Positions 7,561 through 14,507 of a stretch of 22,775 bases of DNA are shown here, piece by piece. Each line of letters opens with the position of its first letter. The first letter of the stretch is position 1. This stretch comes from Caulobacteraceae bacterium (GTDB lineage: Bacteria > Pseudomonadota > Alphaproteobacteria > Caulobacterales > Caulobacteraceae), in assembly GCA_947484535.1 (NCBI GenBank), contig CANKPO010000001.1, positions 1-22,775 of the forward strand, given 5' to 3'. A program made the position numbers and the translations under genes. The notes beneath the pieces are model-generated. The model was given only the letters and a program-made list of their open reading frames with translations, was not told where the DNA came from and ran no database searches.

Positions 7561-7709
7561 GGGGTTTCGGTAGTTTCCGGATCAATGGGCTCTGCTGGTG
7601 GTGAATACGGCCTATCTAGGGCCGTCGATGAGTTGAACATAATTCATTTATGGCATGCCCAGAAACCTTTCCTCAAGCAACCGCCATGGGATGGCCGGTG
7701 GGGGCGCAA

Positions 7710-7733
7710 CGAAAAGACTGACATGTCTTTTCG
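7710..7733 (+). repeat. Perfect 9-bp hairpin in phosphoesterase leader
   Basis: CGAAAAGAC and GTCTTTTCG flank a 6-base loop TGACAT. It lies in the presumed 5' leader about 115 bases before the phosphoesterase ATG. No immediate T-tract follows the stem. It could be an RNA regulatory structure or, since it embeds the palindrome GACATGTC, a protein-binding site. Confidence 0.4.
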
Positions 7734-7846
7734 GTCGGGTCGTTGGTTTTCGTCGCACCCTCGGTCCCTAAGCCCTCGCTGTTCGCTTTGAAACTGAAAT
7801 CTATGCCCGCTTCCTCTGATCAACATTCAACGGAAAGATTCAAAAA

Positions 7847-10429
7847 ATGACCCGCATCCTGTCATCCTGTTGTCTCGCCTTGGCCCTGCTCGCCAGTGGA
7901 TCGGTGTCCGCTTTGGCCCAATCGATCGACCAGCCCCTTCGTTCGGTGACCGATCCAGGCGTCATCACCACCCGCCAGGCCATTACGCCTGCCGGTGTGC
8001 AGACCGTTTTTAAAGGACGGGTCCAGGGCGTTCAGTTTGGTAAGGCTGGCGAGCTCTTTGTCATCACGAGAACCCATCTCTACCAACTCGATTGGTTGGA
8101 AAACCGGGTCATCGCAAGCCATGAACTTGGCAAGGGCGGTGTGGCGGGCCTTCGGGGCCTTGCCTATGACCGCCAAACCGACCAGGGCGTTGTGACCTAT
8201 GTCGAAGGTGCGGGCTCGCCTGACAAGGGACGTGTGCGCGTGGCTCAGGTCGGCACCGGTGGCTTGGTTGCAATCGGTGCCCCCCTTGGCCGCAACAATG
8301 TTGGGGAGGTGAGCCTTGCCGATGGCAAGGCGATCGTTCCCCTGATGTTCGACAATCGCCTCGCCATCATAGATCGCGCAACTGGTGCGCGGACCGATGT
8401 TGATGTCGGCGTTGCCCCCTTTGCTAGTCTCATCGCGGACGGCATGGCCTATGTGTCTAACTGGGGCGGGCAAAAGGCTGGAAAAGGTCAAGCCAGTGCC
8501 CCGACGGGCCTAGAAGTCGATTCTGATCTGGTCCGTATCGATGCCCAAGGCGTGGCCATGGCGGGCACTGTTTCGGTTATCGACCTTAAGACCAATCGGC
8601 TGGTGGCCACTGTGCCCACTGGCCGGCACCCAACAGGTCTGGCTCTCAATCGAAAGACGGGATTGCTTTACGTCTCAAATGCCAACGACGATTCCATCTC
8701 GGTTATCGACATCAAGACCCGGCAGGTACAGTCCACCATCGATCTGCAACCCTTTGCTAGAGCGGCTAAGGGCATTGCTCCCAATAGTCTTGTCGTCGAT
8801 CAAGAGCGCCAACGCCTCTATGTGACCTGCGGCGGCATCAATGCGGTCATCGTCTATGATCTGGTCAAGGAACAGATCTTGGGCATGATCCCCACCGGTT
8901 GGTATCCGGCCTCAATAGCGCTGGATGAGAGCGGAAAATCGATTGTTGTCGGAACGCTCCTTGGCGTTGGATCTGGTCAGAACGAAGGCGCGAACAAGCG
9001 AATGGTTCATGCCAACCGGGGCACCGTCCATGTGATCGCCTTGCCGGATGATGCCCAATTGGCGAGCTATTCAGCGGCTGTGAGTGAAAACAACCGCATG
9101 GCCTTTGTAAGTGCCCAAGCACACAAGCCCGATCTTACCGCCCAGCCCAAAGCGGTGCCGGTCCGGTCTGGCGAGCCGTCTTTGATCGAGCATGTGGTCT
9201 ATATCGTAAAAGAAAACCGTACCTACGATCAGCTCTTTGGCGATCTTCCACGCGGCAAGGGCGAGCCTTCCTTCGTACTCTACGGCGCCGATGTCACCCC
9301 CAACCAACGCAAGCTTGCGATGGAATTTGGCTTGCTGGATAACTTCTTCTCGACGGGCGGAAACAGTGCCAATGGCCACCAGTGGGTGACCCAGGCCAAT
9401 GAGGCCAGCTACACCCTGTGGCCTGGCTATTCAGGGCGCTCATACCCCTTTGATGGCACCGATCCTTTGGCCTACGCCTCGAGCGGGTTTATCTGGGACG
9501 CCGCCCTAGCACAGAAAAAATCAGTCGCGGTCTTTGGGGAATTTGCGCCTCGGGTGGGCGACCTTTCCGGCGTTCCTGCCATGGCCCGCGCCGATCTGAT
9601 GAGCCGTTGGCAAGCGGGTGAAACCTTCAAGACCAATTGGAACACGCGCTCACCGATCCCGCCGCTGGACAGTGTCTTGGTGCGTAATTTTCCGGGCTAT
9701 TCCACCAACATCCCAGACGTTATCCGCTCGGCCCTCTTTGTCGATCAGCTCAAAACTTACGAAGCCAATGGGAAAATGCCCAACCTGACGATCATTCAAC
9801 TTCCGTCTGATCACACCAATGGCACGAGCCCTAAAACCCACACGCCTAAGGCCATGGTCGCTGACAATGATTACGCGCTGGGCCAGGTTGTCGAAGCCCT
9901 GACCAAATCGCCATTTTGGCCTAAAATGGCGATCTTTGTGGTTGAGGATGACAGTCAAAACGGCGTTGACCATGTCGATGGACATCGCACCATCGCCCTG
10001 ACCATCAGTCCCTATTCAAAGCGCGGCGGCGTCGATAGTACCTTCTATTCACACCAATCGATGCTCAAGACCATTGAGCAGATCCTAGCGCTCCCGACCC
10101 TGTCGATGTTCGACCTCATTGCCAACGATATGAGGGCCAGCTTCCAAGACACGCCCGACCTGCGTGGCTTTACGGCGATCCGTCCACAGCAGAGCCTGCA
10201 GGAACTGAATGTGGATCCTACGGCCCTATCGCAAAACCAGCGTCGAGATGCGCTCGTCTCTGCGGCGATGCGCTGGGATGTGCCTGACGCGGTCCCGAGT
10301 GAGACCTTGAACCGGATCCTTTGGCACAAGGAAAAGGGTTATAACGTCCCCTATCCGCAAGTGAATAAGGCGGTCTTTAGTCCCTTCCAAGTCGATCAAG
10401 AAGATGACGAGGAAGCCGGCGGCGAATGA
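7847..10429 (+). CDS. Secreted YncE-like beta-propeller / alkaline-phosphatase-superfamily phosphoesterase
   Basis: An 860-residue exported two-domain protein. The signal peptide spans about residues 1-24 (SVSALA before QS). Residues about 40-430 form a YVTN-type beta-propeller with blades such as LLYVSNANDDSISVIDI and RLYVTCGGINAVIVYDL. Residues about 450-770 match the PF04185-type phosphoesterase fold (acid phosphatase AcpA / phospholipase C relatives): KENRTYDQ with E456, N457 and D461, DNFFSTGGNSANGHQW from D498 to W513, D655-H656, and the metal-site segment EDDSQNGVDHVDGHR at 700-714. The tail is acidic. The start is the ATG at 7847, with a weak GGAAAGA upstream. A Pho box precedes it and a FecA-like receptor gene follows immediately. 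Inferred role: hydrolysis of extracellular or periplasmic phosphate esters under phosphate limitation. Mono- or diesterase activity cannot be told from sequence. Confidence 0.88.
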   Translation: MTRILSSCCLALALLASGSVSALAQSIDQPLRSVTDPGVITTRQAITPAGVQTVFKGRVQGVQFGKAGELFVITRTHLYQLDWLENRVIASHELGKGGVAGLRGLAYDRQTDQGVVTYVEGAGSPDKGRVRVAQVGTGGLVAIGAPLGRNNVGEVSLADGKAIVPLMFDNRLAIIDRATGARTDVDVGVAPFASLIADGMAYVSNWGGQKAGKGQASAPTGLEVDSDLVRIDAQGVAMAGTVSVIDLKTNRLVATVPTGRHPTGLALNRKTGLLYVSNANDDSISVIDIKTRQVQSTIDLQPFARAAKGIAPNSLVVDQERQRLYVTCGGINAVIVYDLVKEQILGMIPTGWYPASIALDESGKSIVVGTLLGVGSGQNEGANKRMVHANRGTVHVIALPDDAQLASYSAAVSENNRMAFVSAQAHKPDLTAQPKAVPVRSGEPSLIEHVVYIVKENRTYDQLFGDLPRGKGEPSFVLYGADVTPNQRKLAMEFGLLDNFFSTGGNSANGHQWVTQANEASYTLWPGYSGRSYPFDGTDPLAYASSGFIWDAALAQKKSVAVFGEFAPRVGDLSGVPAMARADLMSRWQAGETFKTNWNTRSPIPPLDSVLVRNFPGYSTNIPDVIRSALFVDQLKTYEANGKMPNLTIIQLPSDHTNGTSPKTHTPKAMVADNDYALGQVVEALTKSPFWPKMAIFVVEDDSQNGVDHVDGHRTIALTISPYSKRGGVDSTFYSHQSMLKTIEQILALPTLSMFDLIANDMRASFQDTPDLRGFTAIRPQQSLQELNVDPTALSQNQRRDALVSAAMRWDVPDAVPSETLNRILWHKEKGYNVPYPQVNKAVFSPFQVDQEDDEEAGGE

Positions 10430-10445
10430 ACAGTCCGCTAGGACT

Positions 10446-12602
10446 ATGAGCGGATCTAAGAAGATGGGTAGGCGATCTGTTCCGACCAGCCTAGCGGTCG
10501 CGGCCGTCGTCTACCTGTTTCCTTTGACAGGCAATGCGGCGTCTTTGAACGATAGCCCTGAGGAAACCATTACCGTGCATGGCATCCTTCGAGAGCCCCT
10601 GCGCGATTTGCCAGGTTCGGTTCATCTGATTGATCGCGATCAGTTGGAGATGATGCACCCCCTCACGGTAAAGGAGGTGTTTCGCCGCGCTCCGGGGATC
10701 CAGATCATCGATGAAGACATTCTTGGACTGAAGCTCAACATATCCGTTCGAGGCCTAAATGCCCGGCGCTCGGGTCGAACCCTCTTGATGGAGGATGGAG
10801 CGCCTATTCAACCAGCGCCCTATGCTGACCCTTCTGCCCACTATTACCCGTCCATCGAACGGATCGACCGCGTCGAGTTTCGCCGCGGTTCTGGTCAGGT
10901 TCTCTATGGTCCCCAATCGATCGGTGGAGCGATAAATTTCATTACCGCCGCCGTGCCCACCGCGCCAGAAACCACAATGACTGTGGCCGGGGGGGAGGGG
11001 GACTATCGGCTCTATAGTCTTTCGACCTCCGTTGGAGACTTAACCAAAGGCGCGCTCCTTCATCTCATTGAAAAGCAGAGCAATGGTATCCGAAATGGCC
11101 ATTTTAGCCGTTCTCGTGAGGCCGCGCTTAAAGCCCGCTGGGCCTTGGCCAACAATCAAACCCTAACGCTTAAATCCGCCTATTCTGTCGAAGATTCCAA
11201 CCTGACCGAAGGGGGACTTACACAGGCCCGTTACGACAAAAACCCTTATGCCAATCCCTTTCAGAATGATGGGTTCAACCTGCGCCGACTGGCCCTACAG
11301 GCCCTTCATGATTTGGACTTGAGTGATGAGACCACGGTTTCGTCCCAAGTCTATTTCGCGGATACATTTCGAGCATCCTATCGACAGGCCGATACCTCAA
11401 CCGATTCCATGACCGCGAACCCCTCCACCGGGTGCGTTGGGGCAAATCGCACAGACTATGAGGGCTATGCGCAATTTTGTGGCAACAAGATGCGGCCCCG
11501 GAAATTCCAATTTTGGGGTGCAGAAACACGGCTTGACCATAGGCTTGATCTTTGGGGCCTTGATGGACACCTGACCTTAGGACTTCGAGCCCACTTCGAG
11601 GATACGAACCGAAAGCGCTATAATGGATTGGTCGCAAACGCGCGGGAACATACGCTTGGGTCCCTGCTCCGCGACGATAACGATGTAACGACCCAAGCCC
11701 TATCGGCCTATGGCCAATTCACCGTAACCAGCGGCCCATGGACAGCGACCCCGGGCCTTCGCGTCGAAAAATTCCGCACGCGCAATACATCCAAGGTCGC
11801 AAATTTTGTGTCCGTGGATCGCAAGGTGACACAGGATCAATCTGTCATTCTACCTGGCCTTGGCGCGACCTGGTCGCCCTCGGAGAGTTTCACCGCCTTT
11901 GCAGGTCTCCATCGCGGCTTTGCCCCGCCTCGCCCTGACCGCGACTATGATCCAAACCTGACCCCTAATGCTGTTTTGCCGGAAAAGAGTGTCGAGACCG
12001 AAATCGGCATTCGCAGCACCCCCCTGCCGGGCCTTCGTCTGGACGCGACCATCTTTGAGATGCGCTTAGATGATCTAGTGGTCGAGGGCGCGCTTGTCGG
12101 CGGACGCAGTGGCAGCTTTGTCAATGCGGGCCGTGCCCTGCATCAAGGTCTGGAGCTCTATTCGACCCTAGAGAGGGGACCGTTCTCATTTTTTGCAAGC
12201 TATACGAACCTTGTCACCGCAAAGTTCCTGACGGATGCAGGTGAGGCGTCCGCAAATGTTCGCGGAAACCGCTTGCCTTACGCCCCACGAACGTTGGCCG
12301 ATCTAACCGTTCGCTACCTTGTCCTGCCAACCCTCTCTACCGAACTGGGGATAAACTATGTGGGAGATCAGTTTGCAGATGCTCGCAACACCCTTGCGGC
12401 CTCTGCAGATGGCCAAAAGGGTCTGATACCCGCGCGGACCCTCTATCGGTTAGCGGTCGACTATGCGTTGCCCAATAGCGGTTGGTCTTTGTTCCTAAGC
12501 AGTCAGAACCTCGCCGATAGGGTCTATATTTCCAGTCGTGTGGACGGGTTGTTTGCCGGGCCACGTCGCCAGGTCGTGGCGGGCATCAAAGCCCGTTGGT
12601 AG
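10446..12602 (+). CDS. FecA-like TonB-dependent receptor
   Basis: A TonB-gated outer-membrane receptor of 718 residues from the ATG at 10446. An ATG at 10404 would overlap the upstream stop by 26 bases and add 14 residues; an ATG at 10464 is also possible, and no ribosome site decides between them. The signal peptide ends near LTGNAA, and a TonB box-like ETITV follows at about residue 40. The plug contains ISVRGLNARRSGRTLLMEDG and GQVLYGPQSIGGAINFIT, a phrase typical of the FecA (ferric dicitrate) branch. The C-terminus is VAGIKARW with a terminal aromatic. It is almost certainly cotranscribed with the phosphoesterase, 16 bases upstream. The partnership suggests uptake of the phosphoesterase product or of a ferric complex freed when phosphate is removed. 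No FecI/FecR sensor pair is present. Confidence 0.88.
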   Translation: MSGSKKMGRRSVPTSLAVAAVVYLFPLTGNAASLNDSPEETITVHGILREPLRDLPGSVHLIDRDQLEMMHPLTVKEVFRRAPGIQIIDEDILGLKLNISVRGLNARRSGRTLLMEDGAPIQPAPYADPSAHYYPSIERIDRVEFRRGSGQVLYGPQSIGGAINFITAAVPTAPETTMTVAGGEGDYRLYSLSTSVGDLTKGALLHLIEKQSNGIRNGHFSRSREAALKARWALANNQTLTLKSAYSVEDSNLTEGGLTQARYDKNPYANPFQNDGFNLRRLALQALHDLDLSDETTVSSQVYFADTFRASYRQADTSTDSMTANPSTGCVGANRTDYEGYAQFCGNKMRPRKFQFWGAETRLDHRLDLWGLDGHLTLGLRAHFEDTNRKRYNGLVANAREHTLGSLLRDDNDVTTQALSAYGQFTVTSGPWTATPGLRVEKFRTRNTSKVANFVSVDRKVTQDQSVILPGLGATWSPSESFTAFAGLHRGFAPPRPDRDYDPNLTPNAVLPEKSVETEIGIRSTPLPGLRLDATIFEMRLDDLVVEGALVGGRSGSFVNAGRALHQGLELYSTLERGPFSFFASYTNLVTAKFLTDAGEASANVRGNRLPYAPRTLADLTVRYLVLPTLSTELGINYVGDQFADARNTLAASADGQKGLIPARTLYRLAVDYALPNSGWSLFLSSQNLADRVYISSRVDGLFAGPRRQVVAGIKARW

Positions 12603-12633
12603 GTATGTTGGACCCGGGCCAATCGATAGGGCC

Positions 12634-13275
12634 TTAACCGATGATCTTTTTTAGGGCCTCGGTCTCGCTGATCACTTCGGCATATTTGGCCTGAAGATCG
12701 AACAGGTTGGCCTCATGGGGGCGCGGGTCACGGTCGGCGCAGGCGTCCGCCACGACGAAGGGCGCAAAGCCATTTTGTAGGGTATCCAGTGCGCTGGCCC
12801 TCACGCAGCCTGATGTCGAAAAGCCGCCAATCAACACGGTGTCAATGCCCATCGCCCTCAAGGTAGAGGCCAGAGAGGTCCCGAAAAAGGCTGAAGCATA
12901 TTGTTTGGTGATGATCACATCGTTCGGTTCGGGCGCGATCGATGAGGGGATCGCCCCTAGAGGTGAGCCCGCATCAAAGGCCTTTAGGGCAGGCACCTTT
13001 TGATAGAAAAGCCCGCCGTCACGCCCCTCAGCGCCATAGACTACTTGGGTGTAGATCACGGGAATGGCCCTGGCGCGGCAGGCTGCAATGAGCCGCTCAA
13101 AGCTGGCGACAGCCATCGGACCTGTCTGGCCCAGATAAAGTGAGGATGTCGGTTCCAGATAGGCCTGAACCACATCCACCACCAATAGGGCAGGGCGTTT
13201 GCCAAAGGTCAGGCGACCGCCGAACCCTGCCTTGGCATAGTCAGAGGTCAGGTCTGTTTCGGCGGTCTTGCCCAT
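12634..13275 (-). CDS. Isochorismatase-fold cysteine amidohydrolase (carbamoylsarcosine/maleamate amidase-like)
   Basis: A 213-residue cytoplasmic hydrolase of the isochorismatase-like family. The catalytic triad is visible: D34 in LLVVDVVQAYLEP, K124 in IITKQYASAFF, and nucleophile C157 in GGFSTSGCVRASALD. The LEPTSSLY stretch and TSGCVRA motif resemble N-carbamoylsarcosine amidase and maleamate amidohydrolase more than true isochorismatases or nicotinamidases. The ATG lies 2 bases after the CoA-transferase stop, making it the last gene of the hyuA-hyuB-CoA-transferase operon. It converges on the FecA-like receptor with about 30 bases between them and no clear terminator. Context suggests it removes ammonia from a carbamoyl or dicarboxylic monoamide intermediate released by HyuAB. 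The exact substrate is unknown. Confidence 0.88.
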   Translation of the reverse strand: MGKTAETDLTSDYAKAGFGGRLTFGKRPALLVVDVVQAYLEPTSSLYLGQTGPMAVASFERLIAACRARAIPVIYTQVVYGAEGRDGGLFYQKVPALKAFDAGSPLGAIPSSIAPEPNDVIITKQYASAFFGTSLASTLRAMGIDTVLIGGFSTSGCVRASALDTLQNGFAPFVVADACADRDPRPHEANLFDLQAKYAEVISETEALKKIIG

Positions 13276-13277
13276 CT

Positions 13278-14495
13278 TTAGATCAGGCCTCGGGTCTCAA
13301 GATCGGCAAGTTCAGTAACTGTCAGGCCCAAGATCGAGCCATAGACCTCTTCATTGTCCTGTCCGACTGTTTGTGGTGCGATGGAGCGCACATTGCCGGG
13401 CGTTGCAGACAGTTTTGGAAAGACGTTCTGCATTTTGAGCGTGCCCCAGCGGGGATGTTCCACATCAATGATCGCCTCGCGGGCGGCAAAGTGCGGATCG
13501 GCCAGCATTTCGGGTGCGCGATAGATCTTACCGGCGGGGACACCGGCCTTGATCATTAGGGCTTCCAGCTCATCGACCGTAAGGGTCTTGGTCCAGTCTT
13601 CAATCAAGGCGTCCAGTTCAAGCTGGTTTTTGCCCCGGTTGATATGGTCGATATAGCGCGGATCCTTGGCCAGTTCGGGACGTTCCATGGCCGCGCAAAG
13701 GCGGCCAAAGACGGTGTCCTGATTGGCACCGATCAGATAGTCGCCGTCCTTGCATTTATAGACGTTGGACGGTGCAATGCCGGGCAAGAACGAGCCTGAC
13801 CGTTCGCGGATATGGCCAGAGGTGGCATAGTCCGGGATCATGCTTTCCATAACCTGCAGGACCGATTCATAGAGCGAGGAATCGACCACCTGGCCCTGAC
13901 CGGTCTGGTCACGGTGACGCAAGGCCGCCAGAGCCCCCAAACAGCCATAGGTGGCCGCAAGGCTGTCGCCAATCGAGATGCCCATGCGCGAGGGCGCACG
14001 ATCAGGATCGCCGACAATGTGGCGCCAGCCGCCCATGGCCTCTCCGATGCCGCCAAAGCCGGCCCGGTCCGAATAGGGACCGGTCTGGCCATAGCCGGAC
14101 ACGCGCACAATGATCAGGCCTGGATGATCCTTCATCAGGTCCTGCGGAGACAGGCCCCACTTTTCGAGCGTGCCGGGGCGAAAGTTCTCGATCAGAATAT
14201 CGGCTGTGGCGATCAGGCGTCGGGCAAGATCTTGGCCTTCAGGGACCCGAAGGTCGGCTGAAACCGATTTTTTGTTGCGGGCCACAACTTCCCACCAGAG
14301 CGGATAGTCGCCGCGGCCCCAAGCGCGCATAGGATCGCCAATCTTGGGGGGTTCGATCTTGATGATCTCTGCCCCCATGTCGCCGAGTAATTGGCCGCAA
14401 AAGGGACCAGCAATGAGCTGGCCCATTTCGACAACGCGCAGCCCCTTGAGAGGGCCGGTGTTTACGACAACGGCGTCTTGTTTCACTTCAGACAC
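13278..14495 (-). CDS. Family III (CaiB/BaiF) CoA-transferase
   Basis: A 405-residue CoA-transferase. It begins with the conserved LKGLRVVEMGQLIAGPFCGQ and LLGDMGAEIIKIEPP, continues through ARNKKSVSADLR and IENFRPGTLEKWGL, and carries the likely catalytic aspartate D177 in ISIGDSLAATYG, which forms the aspartyl-CoA thioester intermediate in this family. Full family length, with C-terminal DPHFAAREAIIDVEHP. The start is a GTG at 14495, with AGGG overlapping the hyuB stop about 10 bases upstream; 12 bases separate the genes. It probably moves CoA from a donor such as succinyl-CoA or acetyl-CoA to a carboxylic acid formed by the neighbouring enzymes, preparing it for the HMG-CoA-lyase-like enzyme encoded nearby. 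Acceptor and donor are inferred, not shown. Confidence 0.92.
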   Translation of the reverse strand: MSEVKQDAVVVNTGPLKGLRVVEMGQLIAGPFCGQLLGDMGAEIIKIEPPKIGDPMRAWGRGDYPLWWEVVARNKKSVSADLRVPEGQDLARRLIATADILIENFRPGTLEKWGLSPQDLMKDHPGLIIVRVSGYGQTGPYSDRAGFGGIGEAMGGWRHIVGDPDRAPSRMGISIGDSLAATYGCLGALAALRHRDQTGQGQVVDSSLYESVLQVMESMIPDYATSGHIRERSGSFLPGIAPSNVYKCKDGDYLIGANQDTVFGRLCAAMERPELAKDPRYIDHINRGKNQLELDALIEDWTKTLTVDELEALMIKAGVPAGKIYRAPEMLADPHFAAREAIIDVEHPRWGTLKMQNVFPKLSATPGNVRSIAPQTVGQDNEEVYGSILGLTVTELADLETRGLI

Positions 14496-14507
14496 AGTAG
14501 CTAGACC

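Larger units (their letters stand above)
7333..7846. other. 514-base divergent control region between phnD and phosphoesterase
   Basis: This gap has no convincing gene; short frames at 7585-7791 (plus) and 7644-7826 (minus) lack family resemblance or good ribosome sites. It contains a strong Pho-box-like element (7543-7560), a weaker similar one (7404-7421, TATTCAG-AAAA-TTGTCAT), a small GGCTC/GAGCC inverted repeat at 7470-7484, and a perfect hairpin at 7710-7733. A TATCAT near 7399 on the minus strand is a possible -10 for phnD, but its -35 match is poor. Confidence 0.6.

Noticed and set aside
7585..7791. 68-codon plus-strand frame in the phosphoesterase leader
   Set aside because: No ribosome site, arginine/serine/proline-rich low-complexity composition, no family resemblance, and it crosses the hairpin at 7710-7733. 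Kept only as a remote leader-peptide possibility.
10404..10445. Upstream ATG for the FecA-like receptor overlapping the phosphoesterase end
   Set aside because: It gives an unusually long N-region before the signal peptide. Not excluded, but the ATG at 10446 leaves a better signal peptide.
12603..12633. Possible bidirectional terminator between the FecA-like receptor and the amidohydrolase
   Set aside because: Only short GGCC self-complementary stretches are present. No stem of useful length with a T-tract could be built.
13812..14261. 149-codon plus-strand frame within the CoA-transferase gene
   Set aside because: It is a shadow of a strongly conserved gene on the other strand, with no family resemblance. 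Similar long antisense frames in hyuA, hyuB and the receptors were dismissed for the same reason.
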